Of a DNA stretch of 64,000 bases, positions 22,868-34,066 are shown piece after piece. Positions within the stretch are counted from its first letter, which is position 1, and each line of letters starts with the position of its first letter. The translations under genes were made by a program, and so were the position numbers. Under the pieces are notes generated by a model. It saw nothing but the letters and a program-made list of their open reading frames with translations. It was not told the DNA's origin and did no database searches. This DNA comes from Apricaphanius iberus (taxonomy: Eukaryota > Chordata > Actinopteri > Cyprinodontiformes > Aphaniidae): NCBI GenBank assembly GCA_028564705.1, contig JAPXFQ010001387.1, positions 744,001 to 808,000 of the forward strand. The letters are read 5' to 3'.

Positions 22868-24555
22868 CTGGAGGCCACGGGGACCAGGTGCGCCCCGTCC
22901 CCCTCCAGGGCCCCGATCAGGAATCGGCTGAAAAGGGCCCCTGCCGCAAGACAGGAGGGACCTGGAGCTCGCCGACAGACCACAGAGGCCACTCCGGGCA
23001 AATCCAAATCACCAACAATCCCCATAAGAAAACATTGGCCTGAAACATCGGCCGCCCGACACACCGGCCCACTCAGGACCAGGCAGGCATGCACCAGAGT
23101 CAGACCACATCTGGGCCCCCAGCCCCAGATATTGAGAGCCACCAATGAACCAGCAGACATGGGCATCAGTCACCAGCAGGGAGTGACGGAGGGGAAAAAG
23201 GCCCCCACTGGATATGGAGCCTGAGATGCGCCAGGCAAGAGGGCAGCCGAAGACCCAGCCTGACAAGTAGACAGAGACATACAGAGACAATCATACATAC
23301 CCTCCCTCTTACGCACACACATTCTCACCAACACATCAGGACACCCAGAAAAAAAGGATGCTGTACACTTATTCATACAACCCATACATACTTTATACTC
23401 CCAGGCACACTCCACGCTCCAATAGAGCAACCTGTCCCTTAAGCCAGGAGACGAAGCCCCTGCCCACCAGGATGGAGACAAGCAGACTGTTAAAGCCCCC
23501 ACCATGGTAAGAGTAGCCCGCCAGCCAGGTCCCCGATCAGACAGCCTGATCTATCTCCCGGACCCCGACCCCCGATGGTCAAATGAACAGGGGTGTGGGA
23601 AAACACCTAGCCTCTCTCCTCCCGCTCGAATGTGATGTTGCTGTGTGTTGTTCTAATGTGCACTTAAAACCGAGAGGTGGGAGATGGCACCCCAATCTCC
23701 CACCCTGTGCCCTCCGTGTGTAGATGCAGTTAAGCAGCAGAGGCGAGGCTCTTAGAAGGGCCCCTCCCCCAGAGCCGAGGTCTACCCACCACGGGGTCCC
23801 TAAATGTGTGCTTCTCATGTAAATGTTATAAGTGAAAGTGTCTAAGTTGTATAGAAAAATCCACCCTGCTCCCCAGTGATATGCCCACATCCTCAAGACC
23901 CTATGTGAGTGGTATAATGATGGAGCGAGTCGACAGAGGCTCACATAAGGCGGACGGGGAGGAAACAACTGGGGTGACAAAATAGCATTCCCAGGGACCC
24001 AACTCCCCTACTGACTCCAATAAGGACCCCCGTTCAGTAGTTTCCACCAGGGGTGAAGGCCTTAGCACGTCAAAATATGGGCCCACAGCCACGGCACCAC
24101 CAAGCCCCATGGGGCCCAAGGGCATCCCCCCAACCCCATCTCAGGGGGAGACCTACGTCCAACCTTACATTCAGACTCCTATATATATTTTTTTTACTAC
24201 TATCAAAACACAGGAGATTAGATACCCAGGATGAGTTCAGCCCCCCGTCCAAATGTGCCCATAAGGGAGAGCACCTGTGTTGGGTAGTAAAAGTCTCCCC
24301 GCCAGCAAAGGAGGCCCCCCAGCACTGCCACGCACCAAGGGCCCCACACTGAGGCAGGAGCCCAGAGCACCACCGGCTCAAATACCCCGGCCACACTCCA
24401 CCACAACCGGGAGCAGACTGAAGCCCCAGGCAGCCGACCAACCAGGCCACACCCTGCCACTGCCGTCCGATGGCCAGCAAAGACCCGGACCCAGCACCTC
24501 CAACCACCAGCCCCACACCCCACCGCCCGGCCTGTCCACCATCAAGACGGACCTA
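22868..24555 (-). mobile_element. L1-type LINE, part of GC-rich 3' untranslated region (copy 1)
   Basis: It aligns with the middle of the GC-rich tails at 37.3-39.4 kb (plus) and 51.2-53.2 kb (minus). Shared words include GGAGGCCACGGGGACCAG, CGGCCGCCCGACACACCGG and the block before GTGCACTTAAAAC near 23660. It lacks both the coding end and the A-rich terminus. At 22868 it is joined abruptly to the other LINE fragment. Open frames of up to 148 codons on both strands here reflect high GC, not coding. Confidence 0.85.
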
Positions 24556-24599
24556 TAATGATGACAATGCAGTACTTTTTGTGGTTAAAATAAAAGTAT

Positions 24600-24849
24600 A
24601 ACTGGTAGTTGGTGGCGGTTTTCACTTTCTGTGTTCCAGTGGATCGACCAGATCTAGTAATAAACCTCGCCGTTTTAAGTATGAAACAGGTTGGATTTTT
24701 TGGAATACTGTGACACTTGTTCTACAGTTAAATTCAGTTTTAAAAACCACAATATATAGTCTTTCTCGTGGTATAGCAATATATTGTACTGTCACCTTTG
24801 TATTGCTATACTTATTGTATCGCCAGATTCTTGCCAATGCACATCCCTG
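24600..24849. mobile_element. hAT-like element end
   Basis: Read on the minus strand the right edge is CAGGGATGTGCATTGGCAAG followed by TGGCGATACAATAAG and further A/T-rich copies of GCTATAC-like words. This is a widespread fish hAT terminus. The partner end was not found and may have been lost at the LINE junction at 24555. Confidence 0.55.
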
Positions 24850-26410
24850 CAAAATAATTATGCTAAAAACATGATACAGTGATGCTGCATATTTAATTTT
24901 CTCTGCAAACTAGTTGCAGCTCTCTGTGCCTTGTAATCAGCTGTTGATGGTGTACAGAACATGTTCTGTACAAATCTTTGGAAATCCAGGAACCACAAAA
25001 GAAGCAGTCTAAAGGCATGATGAGCTACTCTGTTGTTAAAAGCTATCTCTGTTTGCGAGTCCTGTTTTATTCTCCACATGAGGGTGCATACAGTTGGATT
25101 GCAACACTTTAGGTAAGGATGAGACACAGCAGCAATTTGGCTCTGTGGAAAAGCAAACAGGTTTTCTGAAAGAACCATCTAAGAACCTGCTAAGCTCTGG
25201 CTCTATCACCAACTCCAGTCCTTCTCCAATGGAAAAACCCTATAAGAGGATTTTGACTGAATGTGAAGATGTTAAACATCAAAAACATGGTCAAAATCAC
25301 AATTTCAATCTAAAATGGTTGACTTACTGCTCATTTTTGATGTTTTACACTTTTAGGTAGGTCTTGGGATGTTCTACAGGTGTACCGATTTTCATACCTG
25401 AATTATCATTTAACTATGAACTAAGCTAAATTAGGAAACATGTTTTGAAAGTTGCCCAGGGGCACCATTGAGCAAATCTTTTTTGACTTTTGCAAAAACC
25501 CCTTAAAATACATAAATTTATGCTCCTCTGACAGATATGCAGAAAATGTTGAGAGGTAGTAAATGTTTAGGCGTCCAAAAAGTCAATTAATTTGACTAAA
25601 GATTAATAAAAAAACAATACAGGTAAATTATCCCAACTTTAACACTGAAAAAAATGATTACAAAGCAGGATTGTTTCTGCCTTTGGGATTAGTTAAATCA
25701 TATAATTTAAGAGGGTTTTTTCAATACACAATTATGATTATCTTATTCAAAGGATTCATAAAGCACATCCTAGAATGAAGAGTGCTTTTCACCATGCCCA
25801 TACAAGTATATCATCTGTTGTTTTTGTCTCACAACTGCAAGGTTCACATATCACAGATTACTGGATGAAATCAGTCTAGAGTGTGTGATTCAGTCATAGT
25901 TTGATGATGAATTGCTAATGTGTTTCCTGGCTGTGTTTGCTAGTGCCACTGCCAGGACTGTCAGAACAAGAGGCAATCACTCTGGCCTGCGGCAGCGGGA
26001 ACGATGAGCTGATTAAGGTTTAGGAGCTGAGTGGATGAACTGGCAACAACGGGCAGATGCTTGTCAGTTCAGTTACTCATCAACATCCGTCTTAAAGGTT
26101 TCAGCTGATTTGACAGTGAAGCACATTACAGGTAAGCGGAGAGGTCCATCGAACTTATATGAGAGATATAGTGGCCGCTTTCATTTTGCAGTGAAAGTCT
26201 CGCAAATACCGTCACTACTAACGAGTATCCCTGTCACAAAACTCTCTCAAACGCTTTAGAAGCTTTTTTAAAAAATCCTGATTTGTTGCAGAAAATCGGA
26301 AGAGAGCCCAGAAAGTTAGGAAGTGTTGCCAACCAGGATGATACATTTTTTCACAGGTATAATGATGACCTTTTGTAACAAAGCAAAATGTCAGCATTTC
26401 TCAGAAGTTC
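24850..26410. other. No gene recognised
   Basis: Moderately AT-rich. Short frames at 24858-25178 (minus) and 25094-25360 (plus) overlap and lack domains. Confidence 0.4.
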
Positions 26411-26580
26411 CATCCTTCCATCCATCCTCTTCTACTTATTGTGGGATATACCGCCCTCTGTCAGGAGGCGTCCAACCAACTCAACTGGCTCCTCTCAATG
26501 TGGAGAAACAGTGGCTCTACCCTTAGCCCCTGCCTGATGACCGGGCTTCTCACACTACCTCAAGGCACAGACGCTCTGCA
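26411..26580 (+). repeat. Fragment of a dispersed fish repeat
   Basis: CCATCCATCCTCTTCTACTTATT followed by CTCAACTGGCTCCTCTCAATGTGGAG and AGTGGCTCTACCCTTAG is a diverged copy of a common fish repeat built from these blocks. Confidence 0.5.
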
Positions 26581-27269
26581 GAGGAAATTCACCATATTTT
26601 GGCAAAGAGGTTTGAGTGTGCCAATTGTCCTGGGAACTACGTTGTCGAGGGCATTTCCCCCCCGATAGGTTCTCACATGGCAAACAGGTCCTAGGTGAGG
26701 GATCAGACAGAACACAGCCCAAACACCCCTGATGACGAATGGTAGTAATGAACTCATTGTTCACCACATGCCAGATTACATCTCCTATAGGGGTGCAACG
26801 GTACAGATAGCCCACGGTGCGGTCCTTAGCTCAGTTTTTGGGCCACGGTCACGGTTCTGTTTCGGTACGTTTTGTGCAGAAAGAGACTGCTATTTTATCC
26901 AAAAATTATTATGTTTTATTTTTCTTGTGAATGAACAGAATGTCACAGTAGGAAGAACATCAATATATGGAATAAATTAACACTTTAGTCTGTACTGAAC
27001 AACACTAAGTAATACAACCTCTTCTTCAACTATCACCTGTATGAAATATAAAATGTAAACAAACACACTTCAAAATATTCAAGTGGATCCCAATTCCAAA
27101 CCTTGATAACTGGTATATGAAGTGATCAATATGAAAGAAAAAGTGCACTTTACCTTTAACAAACATAAATTAGTTTGTGCTTTTGAATAGAAAAAGCAGA
27201 GCAAAAATGAAATAAAATAAAAATGAAAAATACTGCATTCAGGATACAAAGTGCAATGTTATTTACTCA

Positions 27270-29633
27270 TCCACTATGGAGAGATTTTTGTGCAAAAATA
27301 TGAGTCTATCAACACTGTCTGGTGCAAGGCGAGACTGGTTGGCACTAACATTGTCCCCAGCAGTGGAGAAAATTCTCTCACTAGGAACTGAGGTCCCTGG
27401 GACACAGAGGAGACGTTTTGCCACTTTTGCTACATGAGGGAACTTGCTCTCATTGGTCTTCCACCAAACGAAAGGATCAGCATCAACACCAATGGAGTCT
27501 GCTAACCTATATGAAGCAACTTCATCCTCAACAGTATGGGAAAGAGCCTTGACCTGGTCTTGTTTTTTTCAAACCTCCCCAAATAGCTCTGCCATTGCTG
27601 CCTTCTTTGGAGGAAGAGAGGCTGTCTCTTATCCCTCTGTGGGTGGCATTGTCTCCGCTTGTCTCTGAAAGAACAATGACAAATATTTAGCATATAGAAT
27701 AACAGCTGTATATTTTGCTCCTGTTGACTAAGTATAATTGCCACAATAGAGAATAGCTCCACTGCTGTTTTGTTTTATTGTTGACAGATATGTACAAGTA
27801 TAACATGTTAAATCATCTACATACATTTTGACAACAAAAATTATCATTAAATATACAGCCATAGATTCACAGAAAATAAGATCATCATACCTGTGGTTCA
27901 TACTCCAGGATTTCTGTGGCAAGATCTTTGTAGAGTCTGCCAAGGGAGGATTCATCAAGGGAGGGCAGGGATTTAAACCTAAGATCCAGGGCTGTGGCTT
28001 TTTGGAGGTAGTTCTGAAGGTCAGGGTCGGTGTACCTTCTATCCAGGTCCTGTGCAATGGCTTATTTTGCTTCTCTGATAACTGTACTGTCTTCATCTCA
28101 AGGTGCCATGGATTTGAGAATCATTTCCTTCGGTGGGAGGATCATTGAAATTGTGGGGGTTGTTTCACTGCTTGTGAGTGTTGTCACAGTCTTCAGTGGT
28201 TTCAATACTTCGATTAGTTGCTCTGCCATTTTTTGATCTCTATCAGTCAGCATTGCAATGCCCGTGACATGGCTCCTCAGGTTTTTGTCCATTCTTAATG
28301 CCGAAAAGATGGCACGCTGCTGCTCAACATATCGTGACAACATATCATGTGATGTGTTCCACCGAGTTATCACATCATTAATAAACCTGTGCTTTGGCAA
28401 GTTTAACATTTCCTGTTTCACAGCAAGTGCTTGGTTGGCTGTGGTGCTGCGGTGAAAAAAGTCGACAACTTTCCTCACTTTCCCAAGAGGCGGGACACTT
28501 CGTTGATTGACACTGGCCGCAAGATTCACAGTGTGAGCAAAACAGCCAATTTGGGGTCCCAGCTAAACAGTTTCTTTGACCACATTAACTATGTTTGCAG
28601 CATTATCCGTGGCGAAGGGTATAGTTGTGTTTGGCCGCTCCAGCTTCAACTCTGTGACCGCATTTTTCAACTCCTCTACTAAATGCGCACTTGTGTGGCT
28701 TTCATAGAGTCGTAGGGTCTGCAGCACAGCACTTTTCATCTGCCAGTCCAACATGTAGTGAACTGCCACAGTCATATAGCTCTGTGTTGCCCGTGAAGTC
28801 CAACTGTCTGTAGTCAGTGCGAGGTTTTCTGTTTTCGCCAAATCACTCTCGATGGCTTTGCGCGTTTTGTCGTAAAGACCAGGGATGACAACCGCACTGA
28901 AATGTGTGCAAGTCGGCACAGCATAACGTGGGTCGAGCGTTTTCATTAAATGTTTAAACCCTACATCCTCTACTGAATGTTAAATGGACGGAACTTATAT
29001 ACCGATTTTCTAGTCATACTGACCACTCAAAGCGCTTTACATTGAAGCCACATTCACCCATTCACACTTACATTCACACACCGATAGCCAACATGGCTTG
29101 GTAGGACGATATAGAATTTGTGGGGTTAATTACCTTGCCCAGGGGCACATTGACATGTGACTGGAGAAAGCTGGAATCAAACCTACAAACCTCAGATTGC
29201 AAGCCGACTACTCTACCACTGAGCCACAGTCGCTTACTACAGAAAAGGGCTGCAAATCTTTAGCAATAAACACTCCCAATGCATCTTTTTGTGTTTCTCT
29301 GAAGAGGTCTGGTAGGTCTGACCAAAAGGATTCTCAATAGACAATTGTTTTTTTTTACTGCTGGTACTTGTTCGGTTCGCTCGACTGACCTGTGTTCAGG
29401 AAGCGCTATGTCTGGATGCTTTCGCTGGATGTGCTTTGACATGTTGCTCGTGTTTCCTTTGGAGTATGCAACACATGCCAAACAAACTTTACAGACTGGG
29501 TAATTTCTGTTGATTATTTTCCCTCCTTCGTCGTTGTACTCAACCCCAAAGCCAAAATGATTCCACACTGCAGATTTGAAAGATGCTGGTGCATCTTCAA
29601 ATTTCTGTTTTTCAACTCCGCTAGAGCTCGCCA
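27270..29633 (-). pseudogene. hAT transposase gene (BED finger, DDE core, dimerisation domain), disrupted
   Basis: Exon order on the minus strand starts with M-A-S-S-S-G-V-E-K near 29632. A BED zinc finger follows: F-K-S-A-V-W-N-H-F-G-F, C-K-V-C and H-I-Q-R-K-H, with Cys and His in the right places. After the SINE come core blocks (28946-28563) with L-T-T-D-S-W-T-S, whose Asp is the usual first catalytic residue, and A-T-D-N-A-A-N-I-V. The middle (28529-27900) has F-I-N-D-V-I-T-R-W-N-T-S. An intron of about 226 bp (27665-27890) has a CAG|GTATGA donor and a TTCTTTCAG acceptor. The last exon encodes W-W-K-T-N-E, V-P-S-E-R-I-F-S-T-A-G and L-I-F-L-H-K-N-L, the hAT C-terminal dimerisation region. 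Frameshifts, for example near 28096 and 27540, break the frame in addition to the SINE. Confidence 0.9.
28981..29234 (-). mobile_element. tRNA-derived SINE inserted in hAT transposase gene
   Basis: On the minus strand it begins GCGACTGTGGCTCAGTGGTAG. This tRNA-like 5' end carries an A-box TGGCTCAGTGG (29226-29216) and a B-box GGTTTGATTCC (29183-29173), the internal RNA polymerase III promoter. The body has 'gtgcccctgggcaaggta', then 'gtgaatgggtgaatgtggc', then AAAGCGCTTTGAGTGGTCAG, and ends in a LINE-like CGGTATATAAGTTC..CCATTTA. Flanking TACTGAA and TACAGAA may be the target duplication. Two other copies lie at 47980-48235 and 60404-60503. Confidence 0.9.
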
Positions 29634-29874
29634 TTTCTATGTGTCTCTGTAGCATGTGTAACAAAACAACTAGTAGTATGAGCCAGTGAGTGACAGAAGT
29701 TAGGGTGTGGGTGCACAACAGTGATTGGACATTAGCTTGCGGGGGCGGGTTTTCGTCTGCCTGGACAGGCAAACGCACCTGATGGCGTGTAAAACAAAAA
29801 CTAAAAGGATCAGCGCGAACTCAATGACAAAACCGAAGTCCCGCGGGACAGGAGGTTACATCCCTAATCTCTTA

Positions 29875-30154
29875 TCATATAGCAGAGCTCCACATAGTAC
29901 CATTGACCTCCCCACAACTCCAATGCTCTCACACTCCACTTGTTAGTTTCAAGTCTTTCTGCAGCCCTAGCCCTAATACTGCTCTGCACTGAAGTCAGAA
30001 CTTTACACAAAATGTTTTCGATAAAGCAATTCAGCCCTTCTTGTCTCTGAGATCTGTGTGAAGAACCTGGTATTACGGGCTGGCCTTCACTTATTAAACC
30101 TTCACCTCTCGTTACTAATGGGATTTGTTATGGGAACATTGCTTCAGGATCAGC
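29875..30154. other. No gene recognised
   Basis: Short stretch beyond the hAT target duplication. I see no coding or repeat features. Confidence 0.4.
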
Positions 30155-30530
30155 TCTATTTGGTGACAAAGCATTAAAGATTGGATGGCTCTAAGCTTTT
30201 TAGGTTTCAATGAAAGGAAGACGGAAGTAATGGTGTTTGGTTAGAGGAGCTGTGACTCCTCTACAGTCGATCTTGGTCCATGTAAAATCTGGGTTTCAAA
30301 ATTTACAGTGATTTTAAACTTGATTGTCAAAGTTCTGCTTCTTTTATTTGAGGCAGTTGGTGAAGGTGAAGCCATTTTTATCTGACCAGCACTTTGACAC
30401 AGTAATCCATGCTTATATTACTACATCTCGGCTTGATTACTTAACTTTTTTTTGCATTAGCCGGTTAATTATTAGAAAAGCATCTAGGGAATATAGTATA
30501 ATTTGTGGGACTCAATTAGGAGACTGAAAT
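30155..30530 (+). mobile_element. LINE reverse-transcriptase C-terminal fragment
   Basis: The plus strand gives F-N-E-R-K-T-E-V-M-V-F-G near 30210-30240 and V-K-P-F-L-S-D-Q-H-F-D-T-V-I-H-A and T-S-R-L-D-Y near 30365-30440. These are C-terminal blocks of fish L2/Rex-type reverse transcriptases. They are in different frames with no intact catalytic core. Confidence 0.75.
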
Positions 30531-30699
30531 AGAAGAAGACTTATAAACGTTTCACCTACTCTAGTCTAACTCAAGGACTCCTCAATCAGTCAGTCAGAGA
30601 TGCCATGTTAGACATGGGAGAGCAGAGGTGTCCCGAGAGGGCCCCTTGTATTAGGGGCTGGCAATAATAAATATTTGAAAAATGCCAATGGAGACTGAT

Positions 30700-30875
30700 G
30701 CCTCATCCCTATGGAGTTCTTCCAAGACAGCTTGAATGGACTTAATTTATAAATCACCTCAAAGTGCATTGCACTGGAGCCACATTTATCAATTTGCACT
30801 CCAAACGTGCACACAAAGCAGGAACCTTCTGTCTGCAATACGACTACTTTACCTTTGAGCCCAGTCACCCAATGT
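30700..30875 (-). mobile_element. Strongly decayed SINE-like repeat
   Basis: Words such as 'ctcaaagtgcattgcactggagccacatttatcaatttgcact' parallel the 3' half of the SINE at 28981-29234 in the same orientation. The tRNA-like end is barely visible as 'gactactttacctttgagcc'. Confidence 0.5.
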
Positions 30876-31724
30876 TGGGTTGAGGGTTACTTGCTTCAAT
30901 GATTCCCTTTCAGTGTTAATATTTTTGGGGTAGACTACTTTTCACCAGTGACTGCTCCTGTACCCTGTGAGGGGCCAAAGAGGGTCAACTTGAATTCCAC
31001 AGCTCTTAGTTTTCAGGATTTTCAATTCAGGATCAATTCTTGTTTACCACAATCCCCTAACCCTTTTTCTCCAATGGCTACACTTCAGAACTTCTAGAAA
31101 CCACTGTGTAGAGCAGTGGTTCTCAACTTTTTTCTTCTAGAGAATGACTTAGGCGGTGTCCAAGAGAAGCTGGTAACCTCTAACTTCAACTCCTACCCAA
31201 ATATGCACATTAAAAGTGATTATTTACATTAACATTATTTACATTATTTTATTTGCAAAAATTAAAAACCAAATATAAGTTTTGTTCTTATTCTTCTTGT
31301 TTTACATGGCAGGCTATGTAGACAATTTTCTTGTTGCCTTTTATAAATGTAACATTTACATATATAACTTTGGTAACTTTAAAACATTAGCACAGACAAA
31401 ATTCTCTAGACCACCTGCAATCTTCCGGAAACCAGATTGGAAACCTAAGACATACACTACAGTGCAGACATAAAATGCCACTTTTAGTTTTCAAGATTAT
31501 AGTTTTCAAATGGATAAAAAGGATAACAAAATACATTTTGGAGACATGTTCTTTGGTCCCATGGTGTTTGGTCACATTGACTACCCAATGGACTGCTGTA
31601 CATTAGAAGGAACAAAGTCAAAGCTTGCATACCTAAGAACTTCTAACTATGAACTACAGGGATTATATTTTTGCAGCAAATGGGACTGGTACACTTCACA
31701 TCATAGATAGCATCATGAGGGAAG
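30876..31724. other. Mostly unassigned; hAT-like terminus at 31112
   Basis: CAGTGGTTCTCAACTTTTTTC at 31112-31132 is a typical end of a non-autonomous hAT element, but no partner end was found. Other open frames are short and unassigned. Confidence 0.4.
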
Positions 31725-32338
31725 AACATTTGCTGCTCGTATCCTCACTAGAACCAGGAAAGTAGAGCACATCACCCAAGTTCTAAAGTCATTGTATTGT
31801 GTCCCTGTACAGTAGCTCAGAGAATAGACTTCAAAATACTCCTACTAGTTTATAAATCATTGAATGGTTTAGTACCAAAGCATGTTGAAGACCTGTTGTC
31901 ACCGTACCAACCCAGCAGACCTCTTACGACCTCCAACTCTAGTCTACTAAACATCCCTAGAATCAGAACCAAACATGGAGAAGCAGCTTTCAGCTTCTAT
32001 TCCCCAAAAATCTGGAATGAACTTCCCGATAACTGTAAAGCTGCTGAATTGTTAGTTCCTTTCAAATCAAAGATTAAAACTCTTTTGTTTAGAGATGCTT
32101 TTGAGTGATATTAATTTTTGAAATACATTTTCTTTTTATGCTTTTCATAAACTGTTGTTTTTAATGAAATTCTAAATGTTTTCTTTTATTGATTCTTGTG
32201 TTTTATCTGTTTTTGCTTTTCTTAAATTGATGTTTTTAATCAAATGCTATGTTTGGTTTCTTTACCACTGAATCATTTAAAGCACCTGAATTGCCTTGGC
32301 TGAAAGTGTGCTATACAAATAAAATTGCCCTGTATTGC
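31725..32338 (+). mobile_element. L2-type LINE, 3' fragment
   Basis: The frame at 31797-32108 encodes the reverse-transcriptase C-terminus: V-A-Q-R-I-D-F-K-I-L-L-L-V-Y-K-S-L, then A-F-S-F-Y-S-P-K-I-W-N-E-L-P, then F-K-S-K-I-K-T-L-L-F-R-D-A-F. It is followed by a 3' untranslated region ending in CTGAATTGCCTTGGCTGAAAG..CTATACAAATAAAATTGCC. This is the least damaged of the L2 3' ends here. The catalytic domain is missing. Confidence 0.9.
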
Positions 32339-33264
32339 CTAGTGGAAATGTTGAAGCAGTTTCTTGAATATCACTCATGTTGCAAGCCTGGGCACAGATG
32401 CGTATTCCGAAAGATGATAATAAGTATATCGCCAAAATTAGTTACAAAGAACGAGAAAGTCAATGTTTCGGAGTAACAGTTACTAATAATGAATTGGTAA
32501 CAGAGCAAAAAAGGTTTGGAAGCATGCTGGTCTACAAACCTGTTCAAGTTTTGACAGCAGGAATGGGCCAGAATTTGAGTAAACTATTGTGAGAAGCTTG
32601 TCTGACCCAAGTTATAAAGGGAAATCTGCCAAAAAACTGAGGTAATTTGGAAATTTGGAAAAACCCTAAAAAGTCCTTGATGGTCTTTCTTCTTAATGTA
32701 GCATTTAACAAACGGTTCTAATCTTGGTGGTCCTAACTGACCCAAACAAGAAGAGTTTAGCCTCAATTTAGTGGTGGCAGATTGATCAAAATATTGATTG
32801 TATTGACACCAAGTTGGTATCGGATCGATACAAGCCTAGTGAGATCGATTCTTTACTTTAAATTCTGCTCTTTTGCAATGCTGCGTTTTTGGCAAAGAGG
32901 ACACAGCCAAGTTGCCAGACTCGCTGCTCTTTTGTCAGCGCAGAGCAACAATGCTTTGCTCCCCCTCCCCCCTGTTTTGTTTAGATGTTGCCAGGTTGCT
33001 GAGAATTTTTGTTTAATTTTTGTATTACGGTTTCACAACAGTACTTTTTTTGTTTTAATGTGCTTAATGGTTTGTGTGCACTTTTCATTTTAAGTTTGAA
33101 AAACTTGATAGTAAAGCATTTTCTAATTAGAAACGGTGTCCTAATTCTGCTTGGGGTTTTAACCATTAAAAAACAAAACAAAAACATCACAAAAAGAACT
33201 TAAGATCATTAGAATTAATTTAGATTTATCAATTCAATGACGCATCCATCTTATTTATAAAAAC
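32339..33264. other. No gene recognised; possible repeat at 32780-32850
   Basis: GGTATCGGATCGATAC near 32816-32831 resembles fish repeats built on TATCGATA-like words, and a related inverted word lies near 34135-34170. Otherwise only short frames. Confidence 0.35.
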
Positions 33265-33560
33265 TTGTTTTTATTCAACTCAATGATTTTATTAACGCTT
33301 ATAATGTCCTAGAGGAATTTCAGTCTGGTTTTAGGATGAACCACAGCACCGAGATGGCTCTTTTAAAGATTTTAAATGATTTTAGACTAAACTATGATTC
33401 TAAGAAGGTGACAGTGTTGGTTATACTGGATCTAAGCGTTGCCTTTGATACAGTCCACCACACTATTCTTTTAACCCGTTTAAACAGGTCGGCCTCTCTG
33501 GTGGCCTATCTGATCATATCTAATCATTCTCTTACATTTTATAATTTGGGATGCTGTCAG
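33265..33560 (+). mobile_element. LINE reverse-transcriptase N-terminal fragment
   Basis: F-Q-S-G-F-R-M-N-H-S-T-E-M-A-L-L-K and V-L-V-I-L-D-L-S-V-A-F-D-T-V-H-H are the early RT motifs of L2/Rex-type LINEs. The Asp of L-D-L-S-x-A-F-D is the first catalytic aspartate. The frame decays after about 33500 and the YADD region is absent. Confidence 0.85.
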
Positions 33561-33599
33561 TCTTAAAATTTGATCAGTATTTTGATAGTTATTCTCATT

Positions 33600-34066
33600 T
33601 TCTACTGTTCATTTAAATATTTTAACTTCTTATTTTAACTTTCCTTCCAGTGTTTCCTCTGTAGGAGCCCTTTGCATCAGGGGCTGTGGCTGCCTGGGTG
33701 CTCTCTAGGGTAGTGCCTGGGCGGAGGTGGTGTAAACATCCCTGCCTCCTCTGGGCACCCTGGCTCAGTGCCTTGCCTGCTGCTGTTGATCTGCTGCTGC
33801 CGATGCAGATGGCTCCCATGATGGCGTTTCCTGGTTCATCTGTACTCAGCCCCTTGTTGCTTTTGTTTACTGTTCCTTCTATTTGTGTGCATGGGAGACG
33901 GGTTGGATTGCGGTGGGGGTCAGGGACTATAGTTGTGATGATGATTTTATTTTGGGTTTGGGAAGGGTGGGATTTGTGGGGTCGTTTTAACCTTTAAAGC
34001 ACTTTGAGAAGCTTTTGTAGTTGGAAAAGCGCTTTATAAATAAAGTTTGATTGATTGATTTTTTGA
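33600..34066 (+). mobile_element. LINE 3' untranslated tail
   Basis: A GC-richer stretch ends in AAGCACTTTGAGAAGC..AAAAGCGCTTTATAAATAAAG and a TTGATTGATTGATT repeat, the terminal architecture of fish LINEs. It could belong to the same internally deleted element as 33265-33560. The open frame at 33686-33997 has no recognisable domain. Confidence 0.7.

Larger units (their letters stand above)
26788..29866 (-). mobile_element. hAT transposon, near-complete, with BED-finger transposase gene
   Basis: The element is about 3.08 kb. Ends are TAGGGGTGCAAC (26788-26799) and, inverted, TAGGGATGTAAC (29866-29855). The flanks ATCTCCTA (26780-26787) and ATCTCTTA (29867-29874) are an 8 bp target-site duplication with one mismatch, as expected of hAT. 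The transposase gene is on the minus strand (27270-29633) with one intron. A SINE (28981-29234) sits inside the gene. Without the SINE the element would be about 2.8 kb, a normal length for an autonomous hAT. Confidence 0.93.

Noticed and set aside
29173..29234. tRNA-like sequence with A and B boxes, considered as a tRNA gene
   Set aside because: It cannot form a full cloverleaf with an acceptor stem, and it continues into a SINE body that recurs at 47980-48235.
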